A DNA stretch of 64,000 nucleotides from Algoriphagus winogradskyi. Its GTDB lineage: Bacteria; Bacteroidota; Bacteroidia; Cytophagales; Cyclobacteriaceae. Where the stretch lies: the NCBI RefSeq assembly GCF_900182815.1, contig NZ_FXUA01000002.1, positions 62,001 through 126,000 of the forward strand, given 5' to 3'. Position numbers and translations under genes: made by a program. Of this stretch, positions 43,598 to 51,808 are shown in pieces. Below the pieces are notes generated by a model that saw nothing but the letters and a program-made list of their open reading frames with translations, did not search any database and had not been told where the DNA came from. Position 1 is the stretch's first letter; each line of letters starts with the position of its first letter.

Positions 43598-44992
43598 ATG
43601 AAAATCTCTCTTTTAGCTATTCCAGTTCTTCTTATAGTCACTCTTTCCTGCCAAGGAACAAAATCTGAGGAAACCACAATTTTTGAGAGTTTAGACAAGT
43701 TACCATCTGTTTCGGTGAAAGATGTCTCTGCCTTTTCCTTAGGAAATGAGAATGTCCTAATCAGTGGAACTCATCAGGAAATTACCTTAGAAAGCATTCA
43801 GCTTTTGAGTGGTATTAGCGCAGCAATCAAAATCGGGGAAGAGACGAGTTGTCTGGAAAACCCAACTTCCTTCACTAAATATCCATTTGCTGCAAAGCAA
43901 TTTTTCCAACTTGAAAATCAAGGTGTGGAAATAAATCAGCTCCAATACTTAAATAATGATAAGCTTGGAGTCACGCTACTATACTCCATAAAGAATGTGG
44001 AAAACTCTGCGAAAAACGTTCAGTTTCAGGTTCAAGTAAATACCGACCTTAAACCTAGTGTATTGAAAGACAGCACGTTTGGCCGTGACGCAGCAGATCA
44101 GGTTATTTTTGATGAATTGACAGGAATTTTCACAGCAAAAGATGGGGCAAACGACTGGTATGCAGTCTGGGGAAGCTCCCAGGATTATACTATAGAACCA
44201 ATCAATTCAAATTGCACCCTAGAAGTATCCGAGCTCGGTGCAAGTACTGGATTAGAAATTTCCATAGAATTGGCAGCAAATGAGGAGCGGGTAATTCCTA
44301 TTTTCATTGCAGGTTCTGACCAAGGTGAATTCACAGCCATTGAGACGTTAATTGATCTTCGGGCTGAAATACAAACCGATTGGGATGAGCGTTTTGCTGT
44401 GATAGATTCTCTTCAACGCACTTCCAAAATCAACATTCCAGATGCAGAAATTCAAGAAGCATATGAATGGAGTAAGTACAAAACAGGATTAGTTGAATTT
44501 GAAAAGGGCTTAAAACGGCATAGTAGAGGAGATGACGATAATGAGGAGTTATATAAAGTGATTGAACTGCTGAGTAAGGATTTTGTGGAAAAGGTAGATC
44601 AGGCCATTTTCTCCACCAAAGGGCCGAGACACTTATCCCCAGGGCATGTGATGATTCAGCCTTTACTTTTAATCTCTCCTTTTGGAATACTACCTGACAT
44701 TGAAAACCGAGTGACATACATTCGTCCAAATTTGCCAGCCGATTGGGAGAGCGCTTCACTAGAGAATCTATGGATCGAAGACAACGAAATCAGCATTTAC
44801 ATCAATTCTGCGGATAAACAACTGACCATAGAAGTTACCCAAACGCAAAAGAAAGCAGGAATTTCCATCGAGCTTCCAGAGAAATACACGAAGGTAAAAG
44901 TACTAGGCAAGGAAGTAAGTAACGACACCAAAGATGGATTCCGAAGAATTTTGATGACGGGAGATCATGTGAAGGTAGAGGCAATGTTATGA
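43598..44992 (+). CDS. Lipoprotein resembling an (alpha/alpha)6 glycosidase without its barrel
   Basis: A 464-residue lipoprotein (MKISLLAIPVLLIVTLSC, lipidation Cys near residue 19). Residues ~30-260 look like the beta-sandwich that precedes trehalase/glucoamylase-type catalytic barrels. Residues ~270-290 (IPDAEIQEAYEWSKYKT) look like the entry helix of such a barrel. Then, after only about 60 residues, HVMIQPLLLISPFGILPDIENRVTYIRPNLPADW corresponds to the last helix and the C-terminal beta-domain. The approximately 300-residue barrel in between is absent and no catalytic acid pair is visible. It may be a non-enzymatic sugar-binding relic. The interpretation is inference from layout. Confidence 0.6.
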   Translation: MKISLLAIPVLLIVTLSCQGTKSEETTIFESLDKLPSVSVKDVSAFSLGNENVLISGTHQEITLESIQLLSGISAAIKIGEETSCLENPTSFTKYPFAAKQFFQLENQGVEINQLQYLNNDKLGVTLLYSIKNVENSAKNVQFQVQVNTDLKPSVLKDSTFGRDAADQVIFDELTGIFTAKDGANDWYAVWGSSQDYTIEPINSNCTLEVSELGASTGLEISIELAANEERVIPIFIAGSDQGEFTAIETLIDLRAEIQTDWDERFAVIDSLQRTSKINIPDAEIQEAYEWSKYKTGLVEFEKGLKRHSRGDDDNEELYKVIELLSKDFVEKVDQAIFSTKGPRHLSPGHVMIQPLLLISPFGILPDIENRVTYIRPNLPADWESASLENLWIEDNEISIYINSADKQLTIEVTQTQKKAGISIELPEKYTKVKVLGKEVSNDTKDGFRRILMTGDHVKVEAML

Positions 44993-45044
44993 ATTGAATT
45001 GTAATTAGTTAGTAAGTATATTATGAGTATTATTCTTACTAGCC

Positions 45045-46028
45045 ATGAAAAAGCTCTTCATACTTTCGATTTCTCTTCTTACCACATTTACCACTTTCGG
45101 CCAAGAAACCATAGTAATTGCTAACCTCTCCGGGGTTCCCAATAAAAAAGACATGATCCGTGTCAGTATGGATTTTATAAGTTACCAACTGGATGAAAAC
45201 CTGAGCGCTAAGGTGAGTAGCTCATCTGAAATTCCGACCCAAGTGACGGTGATGAAAATCCAATCCAACGGAAAAATCACCGAAAGAGAATCTTTCTGGG
45301 TTTATGATGATTCCTATCAAATCACAGGAGATGTAGAAGACTTTTCCTCCCTAAAAATCAGTCCCAATCACCCTTACAATGAAATAGAGAGCGCATTTTA
45401 TAACTCAGACAAAGAAAGACAAAAGGAAATCATTTCTGAAAACCTAGACAAAGCTGTGGGTGTGCAGCTCATGGCCTCGTCTGTGTCCTATTATTCAGAT
45501 GAAGAATTGGAACAGCTATTAGCTAAGATTCCAGGGTCTTTTCATGCTACAGACTACTACACCAAGACCAAGACTAATTTACTCACGAAGGATGCCCCAA
45601 AACCAAAAGTTGGGATGAAAGCCATCGATTTTGAACTGGAGAGTCGCGCTGGCGCAATGGTTTCCCTGTCAGATTTCGATGGGAAATATAGACTGCTGGA
45701 TTTTTCGAATTCGGGATGTGGCCCATGTTTCATGGCACTGCCTGATATCAAAGAAGCTTATGAAAAATACAGTTCAGAAATAGAAGTTATTTCCATCTGG
45801 GATGACAAAACCAAAGACATTTGGATGAATTCTTCCAAAAAACACAAAGAACAAATCATCTGGACAGACTTATGGGATGCCGGGGGGCTTGTATCCAGCT
45901 TGTATCAAATCCAGATCCTTCCTTCCTATATTTTAGTCAATCCTGATGGGGAAATAGAAAAGATCTGGAACTCGTACAAAATAGGCAAAATAGTACGCGA
46001 AATGGATTCACTCTTTGAGAAAAATTAG
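45045..46028 (+). CDS. Exported TlpA/AhpC-type thioredoxin-like protein
   Basis: A 327-residue protein with signal peptide (MKKLFILSISLLTTFTTFG), an N-terminal domain of about 170 residues of beta type (DUF4369-like, with ISPNHPYNEIESAFYN) and a C-terminal thioredoxin domain. The redox-active pair is Cys225-Gly-Pro-Cys228 in FSNSGCGPCFMALPDI; the cis-Pro loop is in QILPSYILVNPDG. Such proteins reduce or shuffle disulfides in the periplasm. The stop is two bases from the convergent yjbQ gene. Confidence 0.88.
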   Translation: MKKLFILSISLLTTFTTFGQETIVIANLSGVPNKKDMIRVSMDFISYQLDENLSAKVSSSSEIPTQVTVMKIQSNGKITERESFWVYDDSYQITGDVEDFSSLKISPNHPYNEIESAFYNSDKERQKEIISENLDKAVGVQLMASSVSYYSDEELEQLLAKIPGSFHATDYYTKTKTNLLTKDAPKPKVGMKAIDFELESRAGAMVSLSDFDGKYRLLDFSNSGCGPCFMALPDIKEAYEKYSSEIEVISIWDDKTKDIWMNSSKKHKEQIIWTDLWDAGGLVSSLYQIQILPSYILVNPDGEIEKIWNSYKIGKIVREMDSLFEKN

Positions 46029-46030
46029 AC

Positions 46031-46462
46031 TCATTTTTCCTGACCAAAAGCTGTGAGAATCAGGCTTCTGCTTCCTGCATTCCTACGAAATTCACAAAGA
46101 TAAATTCCCTGCCAAATTCCCATGTTGAGTTTTCCACCGGAAATGGGGATTTGTAGGCTTGTGTCAAAAAAACTGGCTTTAATGTGCGCAGGCATATCAT
46201 CCGGACCTTCGTAAGTGTGGATAAACCGTGGATAAGATTCTGGAATTAACTCATTTACAAAGGTCTGGAAGTCCTTTCTGACCGTAGGATCAGCATTTTC
46301 ATTGATGGTCAAGGCCGCCGAAGTATGCTGGATAAAAACCTGTAGAAACCCGGTTTTAATCTGAGCTATTTCCGGAATCGCATCTTCCACTTGCTCGGTG
46401 ATCAAATGATACCCTGATGGATAGGATGGTAGGTGAAGTTTGTGCTGGAAAAACTGAGTCAT
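46031..46462 (-). CDS. yjbQ: YjbQ/UPF0047 family protein
   Basis: A 143-residue member of the YjbQ family (secondary thiamine-phosphate synthase annotation). Distinctive blocks are QVFIQHTSAALTINENADPTVRKDF, with the conserved His and Asn residues, DDMPAHIKASFFDTSLQIPISGGKL and GIWQGIYLCEFRRN. The biological role of YjbQ is weakly known; thiamin phosphate synthase activity has been described for some members. Interestingly, a TPP riboswitch lies 2.4 kb to the right (48441), though this gene is not under it. Confidence 0.92.
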   Translation of the reverse strand: MTQFFQHKLHLPSYPSGYHLITEQVEDAIPEIAQIKTGFLQVFIQHTSAALTINENADPTVRKDFQTFVNELIPESYPRFIHTYEGPDDMPAHIKASFFDTSLQIPISGGKLNMGIWQGIYLCEFRRNAGSRSLILTAFGQEK

Positions 46463-46567
46463 ATCATAAAGATATAACTCAGATAAACAGATTTACCTTT
46501 TCCAACCAATTTGATTTAGTTTGAAAATAGAAATTCAAAAGCAAGGACACTTCCTGACTGTGGTACT

Positions 46568-46930
46568 TTAGACTCTTTTTTTACTCTTTTTTGCCAAGGG
46601 ATTATATTCCAAAGCTTTTTCCACCCAAAACTCCCAGTCTTCATCCATATCGAATCCTTCTGGATCCACATAAACAAAGCCTTTCATCGGTCTCCCGGTG
46701 AACTCCATTGGACGACAACCTTTTCGCTTCATGCATTCCTCCTCAGCAAATTCCCCTACCCGCACCATCAACCTGTCTTCTTTGGTATGCTTATCCTGAT
46801 TTAGACCAATGCACATTTTATCTTCCACCATGAAAAGCATTCCTCCCATCATTCTTTTGGAAGTAAACGAAACACCATGTCTCCTAAAACTAGTAGCCAA
46901 TCGCTCAGCTAAATACTCATCGTAGGCCAT
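46568..46930 (-). CDS. TfoX N-terminal domain protein
   Basis: A 120-residue protein matching the TfoX/Sxy N-terminal domain: YDEYLAERLATSFRR at the start, RMMGGMLFMVEDKMCIGL in the middle, and GRPMKGFVYVDPEGF. It lacks the C-terminal TfoX domain. In enteric and Vibrio species the full protein regulates competence; single-domain versions in Bacteroidota have no known role. It ends with a basic tail (KKSKKRV). It is preceded by a small lipoprotein gene, 17 bases upstream on the same strand. Confidence 0.85.
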   Translation of the reverse strand: MAYDEYLAERLATSFRRHGVSFTSKRMMGGMLFMVEDKMCIGLNQDKHTKEDRLMVRVGEFAEEECMKRKGCRPMEFTGRPMKGFVYVDPEGFDMDEDWEFWVEKALEYNPLAKKSKKRV

Positions 46931-46947
46931 AGAGAAGAGTTAGTTTA

Positions 46948-47370
46948 TCATTTCACAAGAGCAAGATAAATTGAAGGGCCATCGCAAGGCGCACTTCCAC
47001 CAACCAACATCCCATTTTCTTCAATTGTCAAGTACTCAAGATTGGCAGAACAGCTGTTTCTCAACCTGTCCTCAGGAAAAAACAATTTATAATGGGTGCT
47101 TTTACCGCCAACTTCATATATCAACTCTTCCTTTTCAAAGAACCCAATGATTGAATCATCTCCGACAGTTTTTAAAAAACTACCGTCTTTTTTGAATAGA
47201 TAAGTATAGCTAGAGTCTGTTACCGACTGAAAACCTGAATCTCCAGCAAAGCCAATCCTCTGCCAACCTGCTATCTTCCAAGTCTGAGGAAATTCATCAT
47301 ACGGATCTTGATTTTCCTGACAGGAAAATATAATTGTCGTAATCAGAAGAATGAAAAGGGAGCGCCTCAT
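46948..47370 (-). CDS. Small lipoprotein, possibly lipocalin-like
   Basis: A 140-residue lipoprotein (MRRSLFILLITTIIFSC, lipidation Cys17). The remainder is predicted mostly beta, with a repeating pattern of strands (SYTYLFKKDGSFLKTVGDD; THYKLFFPEDRL; EYLTIEENGMLV) and a pair of cysteines (near residues 108 and 129) that may form a disulfide. The layout of 'W-x-x-GW-x-x-x' followed by 'F-x-x-DGS-F' resembles lipocalin-like domains of Bacteroidota. No firm family. Possibly co-transcribed with the TfoX-N gene. Confidence 0.65.
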   Translation of the reverse strand: MRRSLFILLITTIIFSCQENQDPYDEFPQTWKIAGWQRIGFAGDSGFQSVTDSSYTYLFKKDGSFLKTVGDDSIIGFFEKEELIYEVGGKSTHYKLFFPEDRLRNSCSANLEYLTIEENGMLVGGSAPCDGPSIYLALVK

Positions 47371-47428
47371 GAAGGGTCGATTAAAATATACAAACCAAAT
47401 ACGAAGCTTAATCTCAAATCGCTACAAA

Positions 47429-48274
47429 TCAGATCTTCTCAATGAAGTTTTCCAAAACCCCAACCTCATCGATTCCAATTCTCACTTTGTCTCCCACTTC
47501 TAAGGTAAAATCATCCGGTACAATTCCTGTTCCCGTCATGAGAAAACAACCAATCGGAAAGGTGTTCCCGCGGAAAAGCCAGCCTGCTAATTCTTTTGGT
47601 TTCCGCTTTAACTGTGTCAGAGGAGTCTCCCCAACAAAAGCTAAAACATCATCCCGGAAGATTTCCAATCGGATATTCGCAGTTTCTTCAATCGCTTTAT
47701 CTGTAATGAAAAGACAAGGCCCAATCGCAGCACAACCTGCATAAACCTTCGCTTGAGGCAAATAAAGAGGATTTTCTCCTTCTATGCTTCTACTGCTCAT
47801 GTCATTGCCGCAGGTATATCCTTGGATTTTTCCGGAGGGAGACACCACCAAAGTCAATTCTGGTTCTGGTACATCCCAAGTAGAATCCTTACGAATATTC
47901 ACCGCAGATCCAGGAGCTGAAACACGGCTGGCAGTAGCTTTGAAAAATAGCTCCGGACGATCGGCATTGTAAACCTTATCGTAAAAATCTGCTCCACCAG
48001 CATCTTGAGATTCTTCCATTCTAGCAGTACGACTGCGGAAATATGTCACACCAGCAGCCCAGATTTCCTGATTTCCCATAGGTGCCAAAATACCTTTCTC
48101 CAGAAATTCATTTCCTTCTTCAGAAGGTATTTCTTTCCAGGATTTGGATTCAGTTACTAAATTCTCTTTTAGGTTTTCCTGAGCCAGAAGCTTATCCCAA
48201 TCCATTGCTGGGCCTAAAAAAGTTTGATTTTGATACTCTAAGAGTGTGCCCTCAGGCAGTTTATAAATTTTCAT
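47429..48274 (-). CDS. Fumarylacetoacetate hydrolase family protein
   Basis: A 281-residue protein of the FAH superfamily, which includes hydrolases, decarboxylases and hydratases acting on beta-diketo acids. The core is recognised by PELFFKATASRVSAPGS, DVPEPELTLVVSPSGKI (metal-binding acidic residues), YTCGNDMSSRSIEGENPLYL and IGPCLFITD; the C-terminal MTGTGIVPDDFTLEVGDKVRIGID is typical. The precise reaction is unclear. A 5' non-coding region holding a TPP riboswitch for the divergent receptor lies beyond its start. Confidence 0.88.
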   Translation of the reverse strand: MKIYKLPEGTLLEYQNQTFLGPAMDWDKLLAQENLKENLVTESKSWKEIPSEEGNEFLEKGILAPMGNQEIWAAGVTYFRSRTARMEESQDAGGADFYDKVYNADRPELFFKATASRVSAPGSAVNIRKDSTWDVPEPELTLVVSPSGKIQGYTCGNDMSSRSIEGENPLYLPQAKVYAGCAAIGPCLFITDKAIEETANIRLEIFRDDVLAFVGETPLTQLKRKPKELAGWLFRGNTFPIGCFLMTGTGIVPDDFTLEVGDKVRIGIDEVGVLENFIEKI

Positions 48275-48440
48275 AGGTTAATAGGGTTTGATCAGAAATT
48301 TAGGAAAAAGAATTGAGAGATGAGTCAAAGACTCAGACTAAACCCATTTTATCATCTTACAACGTAGTCTTTGGTAAAATCAATTTTCCACTCCCCAGAT
48401 TTGCGTAGCAGTTTTTCCACATTACCTTTGCTATTAGATC

Positions 48441-48518
48441 ATAGGGGGTGCCTTAACAAAACGGGCTGAGATCATACCCATACGACCTGATCCGGGTAAT
48501 GCCGGCGAAGGGAAATGA
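48441..48518 (+). ncRNA. TPP (THI element) riboswitch
   Basis: The conserved thiamin-pyrophosphate aptamer parts are all present in order: the opening GGGGTGCC, then GGGCTGAGATCATACCC (the T-loop helix with CTGAGA), ACCTGATCCGGGTAATGCC (with CTGATC...GGTAATGCC), and GGCGAAGGGAAA at the end. It precedes a TonB-dependent receptor by about 150 bases. This strongly suggests that thiamin pyrophosphate represses the receptor and thus that it imports thiamin or a precursor. Confidence 0.95.
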
Positions 48519-48548
48519 ACAAGCGTAGTAGAAAAGAGAATCATTAAT

Positions 48549-48580
48549 CCGAAGAGGTACCCTTCGGGACTTTTGATTTT
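48549..48580 (+). terminator. Possible expression-platform terminator of the TPP riboswitch
   Basis: Six-base stem CCGAAG / CTTCGG with a seven-base loop, followed by GACTTTTGATTTT. It lies between the aptamer and the receptor start. It could act as the regulated terminator, but the T tract is interrupted, so the switch may work at translation level. Confidence 0.5.
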
Positions 48581-48666
48581 GTCATTGCTACAGGGTAAAC
48601 AATAACGGGGAGCTTCCCTAGAGCTTTCTCATGTTTCACTCAATCTTCCGAAAGGGAAAATTACAC

Positions 48667-51057
48667 ATGAAAAAAGTACTGTTAAACCTGGCATTTTGCC
48701 TGTTTGCAATTTCCACTTGGGCACAAAATAGTCTCAGTGGAAAAGTAGTGGATGGCTCAAGCGGCGAACCACTAATCGGAGCGTCAGTCTGGACCGAAAA
48801 GCAAGGCCGTGGAGCGGTGACGGATGAAAACGGAAATTTTATAATTACCAAATTAAAAGAAGGCGAGATTCAACTCCGGGTGTCGTATGTTGGCTTTGAA
48901 ACACTTCAAAAAAGCCTCAGCGTGCCTTTAGCAGGAGAATTAAGGCTAGAGCTAAATCCAACAGATCTCCTGTCAGAAGAGTTTATTGTCTCTGCGACTA
49001 GAGCATCTGCGACTACTCCAACTACTTTCCAGACGATTGATAAGGCTGAACTTGCCAAAAGAAATCTGGGACAGGACATCCCGATTCTTTTGAATTTCAC
49101 CCCATCTGTAGTGACAAATTCTGATGCTGGAGCCGGAATCGGCTATACCAGCATGAGTATCCGCGGATCGGACCAAAGCCGAATCAATGTGACCGTCAAT
49201 GGTATTCCTATGAATGATGCAGAATCACATGGCGTATTTTATGTCAATATGCCGGATTTTGCTTCTTCCGTAGACAATATCCAAATCCAGCGGGGTGTTG
49301 GAACCTCCACTAACGGAGCTGCAACCTTTGGAGCCAGTCTGAACATTCAAACAGATACCCGGAAAGATGAACCCTATGCTGAAATTTCCAATTCTGTAGG
49401 TTCCTTTAATTCTTGGAAGCATACAGTAAAAGCAGGAACAGGACTTTTGAATAACCGGTTTGCGGTGGATGCCAGACTATCCAAAATCACCTCTGATGGC
49501 TATGTGGATCGCGCATTTTCTGATTTGAAATCTTTCTTCGTCTCTGGAGGATACTATGGTGAAAACCACGTAGTAAAATTGAATGTTTTCTCAGGAAAAG
49601 AACAAACCTATCAGGCCTGGTGGGGACTTCCGGAATCAAAGCTCGAAGAGGATAGAACCTATAACTACTACACGTACGACAATGAAACTGACAATTACCA
49701 ACAGGACCATTATCAACTGATTTACACCGGAAAAATTGGTTCAAATTGGAAAACAAATGCTGCGCTTCATTATACTTATGGGCGGGGCTATTACGAGCAG
49801 TTTCGTGAAGATGATGATTTTGCAAGTTATGCTCTTCCTAATGTAGTAATCGGAGGAGAAACCATTTCCAGCACGGATATCATCCGCAGAAGATGGCTGG
49901 ACAATGACTTCTTTGGAGGGATTGCTTCTGTCAATTATATCTCGGATGATGGGAAATGGGATGTCATCTTAGGCGGTGGAGCCAATCGCTACGACGGAGA
50001 TCACTTTGGCGAAATCATTTGGGCGAGAATTGCTGGAGAAACCAATATTCGGGATCGGTATTATGACAACAATGCTGTGAAGGACGATAGAAATATCTAT
50101 TTGAAAGCAACGCACGAAATCAGTCCTGGATTGAATCTCTTTGGGGACTTACAGTTGCGTGGGATTGATTACACATTTTATGGAGTCAACGACGATCAAA
50201 GAATCGTAGATGGCAATCAAACCTATACCTTTTTCAATCCAAAATTCGGTTTGAGCTATGAGCGAAGCAATGGGCAGGTTTGGTATGCGAGCTATGCTGT
50301 AGCGAATAGAGAACCGAAGCGTTCGGACTTTACGGATAATCCCATCACAGAAATCCCTAGACCAGAACGATTGAATGACATCGAAGCTGGCGTAAGAGCT
50401 CAAAAAGGCAAGTTTAATTACAACGCCAATTTCTATTACATGGATTATAAAGACCAATTGATATTAACTGGTCAGATCAATGATGTGGGAGCATACATTC
50501 GAGAAAATGTCGCGAATTCTTATCGTGCCGGAATCGAGCTTTCGGGTGGTTATCAAATTTCGAAGGCCCTTACTGTAGGTGGAAATCTGACACTGAGCCA
50601 AAACAAGATCAAGGAGTTTACCGAGTATGTGGACGATTACAGCACAGAAGAATTCCAGCAGGAGGCGTTTACTTACGAGGATACGGATATTGCGTTTTCT
50701 CCAAATGCTATTGCATCTGCAATCCTAGAGTATAAACCAATCGAGAACCTTTCGTTGAACTGGATGTCGAAGTATGTTGGAAAACAATTCTTGGATAACT
50801 CAGCCAATGACAGTAGATCACTGGATTCTTTTTTCACCAATGATATCCGAATCAGCTACCAAGTGCAACCGAGATTCTTCAAAAGCTTAGAAGTGAACTT
50901 GATGGTCAATAATATCTTCAATGAAATGTATGAACCAAATGGCTACACGTTTAGCTATTACATTCCCGGAGATTCTGGAAGAGAATTGATTACAGAAAAC
51001 TACTATTATCCGATGGCTGGGACCAATTTTATGTTGGGGCTGACTATGAAGTTTTAG
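48667..51057 (+). CDS. TonB-dependent receptor under TPP control (probable thiamin uptake)
   Basis: Outer-membrane receptor of 796 residues. Start ATG 48667 gives the signal peptide MKKVLLNLAFCLFAISTWAQ; a CarboxypepD_reg-like domain lies at ~22-105 (SLSGKVVDGSSGEPLIGASVWT), the plug at ~120-230 (VTNSDAGAGIGYTSMSIRGSDQ; VNGIPMNDAESHGVFYVNMP) and the 22-strand-type barrel to the end, closing with the usual phenylalanine (MLGLTMKF). The TPP riboswitch upstream indicates repression when thiamin is plentiful, so thiamin or a precursor is the likely ligand; this is inference from regulation, as no ligand residues are known to me. A terminator follows. Confidence 0.93.
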   Translation: MKKVLLNLAFCLFAISTWAQNSLSGKVVDGSSGEPLIGASVWTEKQGRGAVTDENGNFIITKLKEGEIQLRVSYVGFETLQKSLSVPLAGELRLELNPTDLLSEEFIVSATRASATTPTTFQTIDKAELAKRNLGQDIPILLNFTPSVVTNSDAGAGIGYTSMSIRGSDQSRINVTVNGIPMNDAESHGVFYVNMPDFASSVDNIQIQRGVGTSTNGAATFGASLNIQTDTRKDEPYAEISNSVGSFNSWKHTVKAGTGLLNNRFAVDARLSKITSDGYVDRAFSDLKSFFVSGGYYGENHVVKLNVFSGKEQTYQAWWGLPESKLEEDRTYNYYTYDNETDNYQQDHYQLIYTGKIGSNWKTNAALHYTYGRGYYEQFREDDDFASYALPNVVIGGETISSTDIIRRRWLDNDFFGGIASVNYISDDGKWDVILGGGANRYDGDHFGEIIWARIAGETNIRDRYYDNNAVKDDRNIYLKATHEISPGLNLFGDLQLRGIDYTFYGVNDDQRIVDGNQTYTFFNPKFGLSYERSNGQVWYASYAVANREPKRSDFTDNPITEIPRPERLNDIEAGVRAQKGKFNYNANFYYMDYKDQLILTGQINDVGAYIRENVANSYRAGIELSGGYQISKALTVGGNLTLSQNKIKEFTEYVDDYSTEEFQQEAFTYEDTDIAFSPNAIASAILEYKPIENLSLNWMSKYVGKQFLDNSANDSRSLDSFFTNDIRISYQVQPRFFKSLEVNLMVNNIFNEMYEPNGYTFSYYIPGDSGRELITENYYYPMAGTNFMLGLTMKF

Positions 51058-51069
51058 AAAAAAATAATC

Positions 51070-51121
51070 GAAGCGCTGAATTACTCCAGATATTTTTGGA
51101 AAAAATCAGCGCTTCTTTTTT
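51070..51121 (+). terminator. Intrinsic terminator of the TPP-controlled receptor
   Basis: Ten-base stem GAAGCGCTGA / TCAGCGCTTC separated by a long 26-base loop and followed by TTTTTT. It starts 12 bases after the receptor stop. Confidence 0.8.
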
Positions 51122-51141
51122 GCTTTAGAAAGATGAATTTT

Positions 51142-51627
51142 TCAAATCCCAAAACCCTTTTTAATTTCCTCCAAAGCAGCTACCGCATCCTTTTCTTTTG
51201 CAAAATCAAGTGCTAAAAACTTGGCTCCATTTGATAGCAATACACATTTATAGATAGTTACATCGCGCGAAAGAGTTGGGCTAATCCCATTTGGAGTATT
51301 TGTACTTCGAAAGCTGTGTAGAATCAACTCCGCATTCTCGATCTTAGGTAGCTCTTGCCAATCTCCAATTTTAATCCATAGTATACTTTGATATGCTTTA
51401 AATCTGTTCCTATGAAAATCAATTTGAGTTCCTGTATAAATTGAAACCATAACCAACCCAACGAAGAAAGAACCACCGCCAACAATTCCTATCTTTTGCG
51501 GATCTGTACTGACTTGATGGAAGACTGGAACAAGTAAAACAATGATACCAGCTGATATTAAAATGACACCTAATAATCGAGGGCCATTAATTCCAGAACT
51601 TCCAGTTTTATAGTTGAATCGGGACAA
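51142..51627 (-). CDS. Small two-helix membrane protein of unknown function
   Basis: A 161-residue protein with two adjacent membrane helices (about residues 16-36 and 46-66) and a soluble C-terminal domain of about 95 residues made of beta strands ending in a helix (KDAVAALEEIKKGFG). This layout, with strands such as NRFKAYQSILWIKIGDW, resembles a PH-like bacterial membrane-associated domain, but I recognise no specific family. It is a single gene, convergent with the receptor and separated from it by the terminator. Confidence 0.7.
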   Translation of the reverse strand: MSRFNYKTGSSGINGPRLLGVILISAGIIVLLVPVFHQVSTDPQKIGIVGGGSFFVGLVMVSIYTGTQIDFHRNRFKAYQSILWIKIGDWQELPKIENAELILHSFRSTNTPNGISPTLSRDVTIYKCVLLSNGAKFLALDFAKEKDAVAALEEIKKGFGI

Positions 51628-51808
51628 AGTGATCTTGGTTTAGGGTTTATGTAAAGGTTTTCGCATTTTCTTTACATATAAGAGACGACATGTAAAGCGG
51701 CTTTACATAGGTCTTGAAAAAGCTTGAGCAAAAGATTTATTCAAGCTGAAAAATCTTTTTGGCCTCTGTCTCAACCTCCGCGCTCCTGGCGATTATAAAA
51801 AGAATGCA

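Noticed and set aside
46216-46235. Two further DnaA-box-like sequences (TGTGGATAA and CGTGGATAA) close together
   Set aside because: They lie inside the yjbQ coding sequence, where they encode conserved residues (FIHTYEG region), and one has a mismatch. No AT-rich stretch is adjacent.
49487-49825. Antisense frame of 112 residues in the TonB receptor gene
   Set aside because: Lies over the barrel-coding region and carries low-complexity His/Arg-rich translation typical of shadow frames.
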